From the NCBI GenBank assembly GCA_913042885.1, contig CAJWLW010000278.1:1-6536 (forward strand): 6,536 nt of DNA, written 5' to 3'. The notes beneath the pieces are model-generated. The model ran no database searches. It was not told where the DNA came from and saw only the letters and a list, made by a program, of their open reading frames with translations. Numbering within the stretch: position 1 is the first letter of the stretch; every line of letters starts with the position of its first letter. This document shows positions 6,174-6,536 of this stretch, piece after piece. The DNA is from an uncultured Lentisphaeria bacterium (GTDB lineage: Bacteria; Verrucomicrobiota; Lentisphaeria; JABSQK01; CAJWLW01). The translations under genes and the position numbers were made by a program.

Positions 6174-6536
6174 ATGGATAAACTGAACGGCCAGGTTGCG
6201 ATCATCACCGGCGGCGGTGTCGGTATCGGCTTCGCCATCGCCGAGGTTCTCGCCGAGGCGGACATCGACGGTATTGTCATTGCCGATATCGAAAATGCGG
6301 AATCCGCCGCAGCGGACATCAGTAAGCGTTTTTCCACCGATGCCATTGGCATCACCACCGACGTTTCCGACTCCGCACAGGTCGAGGCCATGGTTGAAGA
6401 GACCATCCGCAAATTTCAGCGCGTCGATATCCTGGTCAACAACGCCGGCATCGCCCCGACCGTCCCCTGGGACGAGGTGACGGAGGCCAACTGGCGGCAT
6501 GTACTCGACGTGAATCTGAACGGCGCCTTCCTCTGC
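6174..6536 (+). CDS. Short-chain dehydrogenase/reductase (SDR), 3'-truncated by the window edge
   Basis: This is the N-terminal 121 residues of a classical SDR, an NAD(P)-dependent oxidoreductase that typically interconverts an alcohol and a ketone in the cytoplasm. Full-length relatives have about 250 residues. Visible motifs are the Rossmann glycine signature TGGGVGIG (12-19), an acidic residue at the end of the second strand (Asp38 in IADIE, which favours NAD over NADP), DVSD (63-66, adenine pocket), NNAG (89-92) and DVNLNGAF (112-119, with the structural Asn114). The catalytic Ser, Tyr-x-x-x-Lys and the substrate-binding half lie beyond the window. The ATG at 6174 gives the normal spacing to the glycine motif, although its Shine-Dalgarno is weak. 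It is transcribed away from the aminotransferase gene across a shared control region, and codon use is GC-rich like that gene. The substrate cannot be assigned; 3-oxoacyl-ACP reductase (FabG)-like or sugar/alcohol dehydrogenase activities are all possible. Confidence 0.9.
   Translation, partial: MDKLNGQVAIITGGGVGIGFAIAEVLAEADIDGIVIADIENAESAAADISKRFSTDAIGITTDVSDSAQVEAMVEETIRKFQRVDILVNNAGIAPTVPWDEVTEANWRHVLDVNLNGAFLC

Overview
The window looks like chromosomal DNA of a gammaproteobacterium of moderate to high GC. The main reason is a four-subunit, E. coli-type fumarate reductase (FrdABCD) with two separate haem-free-type membrane anchors. The genus cannot be named from this sequence. No tRNA, rRNA, CRISPR array, insertion sequence or phage gene was seen.

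Left part (1-2924, + strand): a compact operon for quinol:fumarate reductase. It holds the 3' three quarters of frdA (the 5' end lies outside the window), then frdB, frdC and frdD. frdA and frdB overlap by 14 bases, and the other gaps are 8 and 5 bases. Key catalytic residues and all iron-sulfur ligands are present, so the complex should be functional in anaerobic respiration with fumarate as electron acceptor.

Middle (2921-5800, - strand): an oppositely transcribed pair converges on the frd operon. The upstream gene is a class-III PLP aminotransferase resembling glutamate-1-semialdehyde aminomutase. Downstream of it, after 73 bases, is a 449-residue GcvT-fold protein closely resembling LigM/DesA, the tetrahydrofolate-dependent O-demethylases of methoxylated aromatics. 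A doubtful 81-codon frame overlaps the end of this gene by 4 bases and fills the gap to frdD exactly. The LigM-like gene is visibly more AT-rich than the aminotransferase gene.

Right part (5801-6536): a 373-base divergent intergenic region contains G-rich/inverted repeats whose two arms sit at -35-like positions for two facing promoter candidates. It is followed by the first 121 codons of a short-chain dehydrogenase/reductase running off the window.

Taken together, the aminotransferase, the LigM-like protein and the SDR look like part of a small catabolic cluster acting on an unidentified methylated or amino substrate, next to an unrelated anaerobic respiratory operon. The substrate and the idea that they act together are inference. 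No clearly new multi-gene system is proven here; the best leads are the LigM-like/aminotransferase pairing and the symmetric divergent control region.
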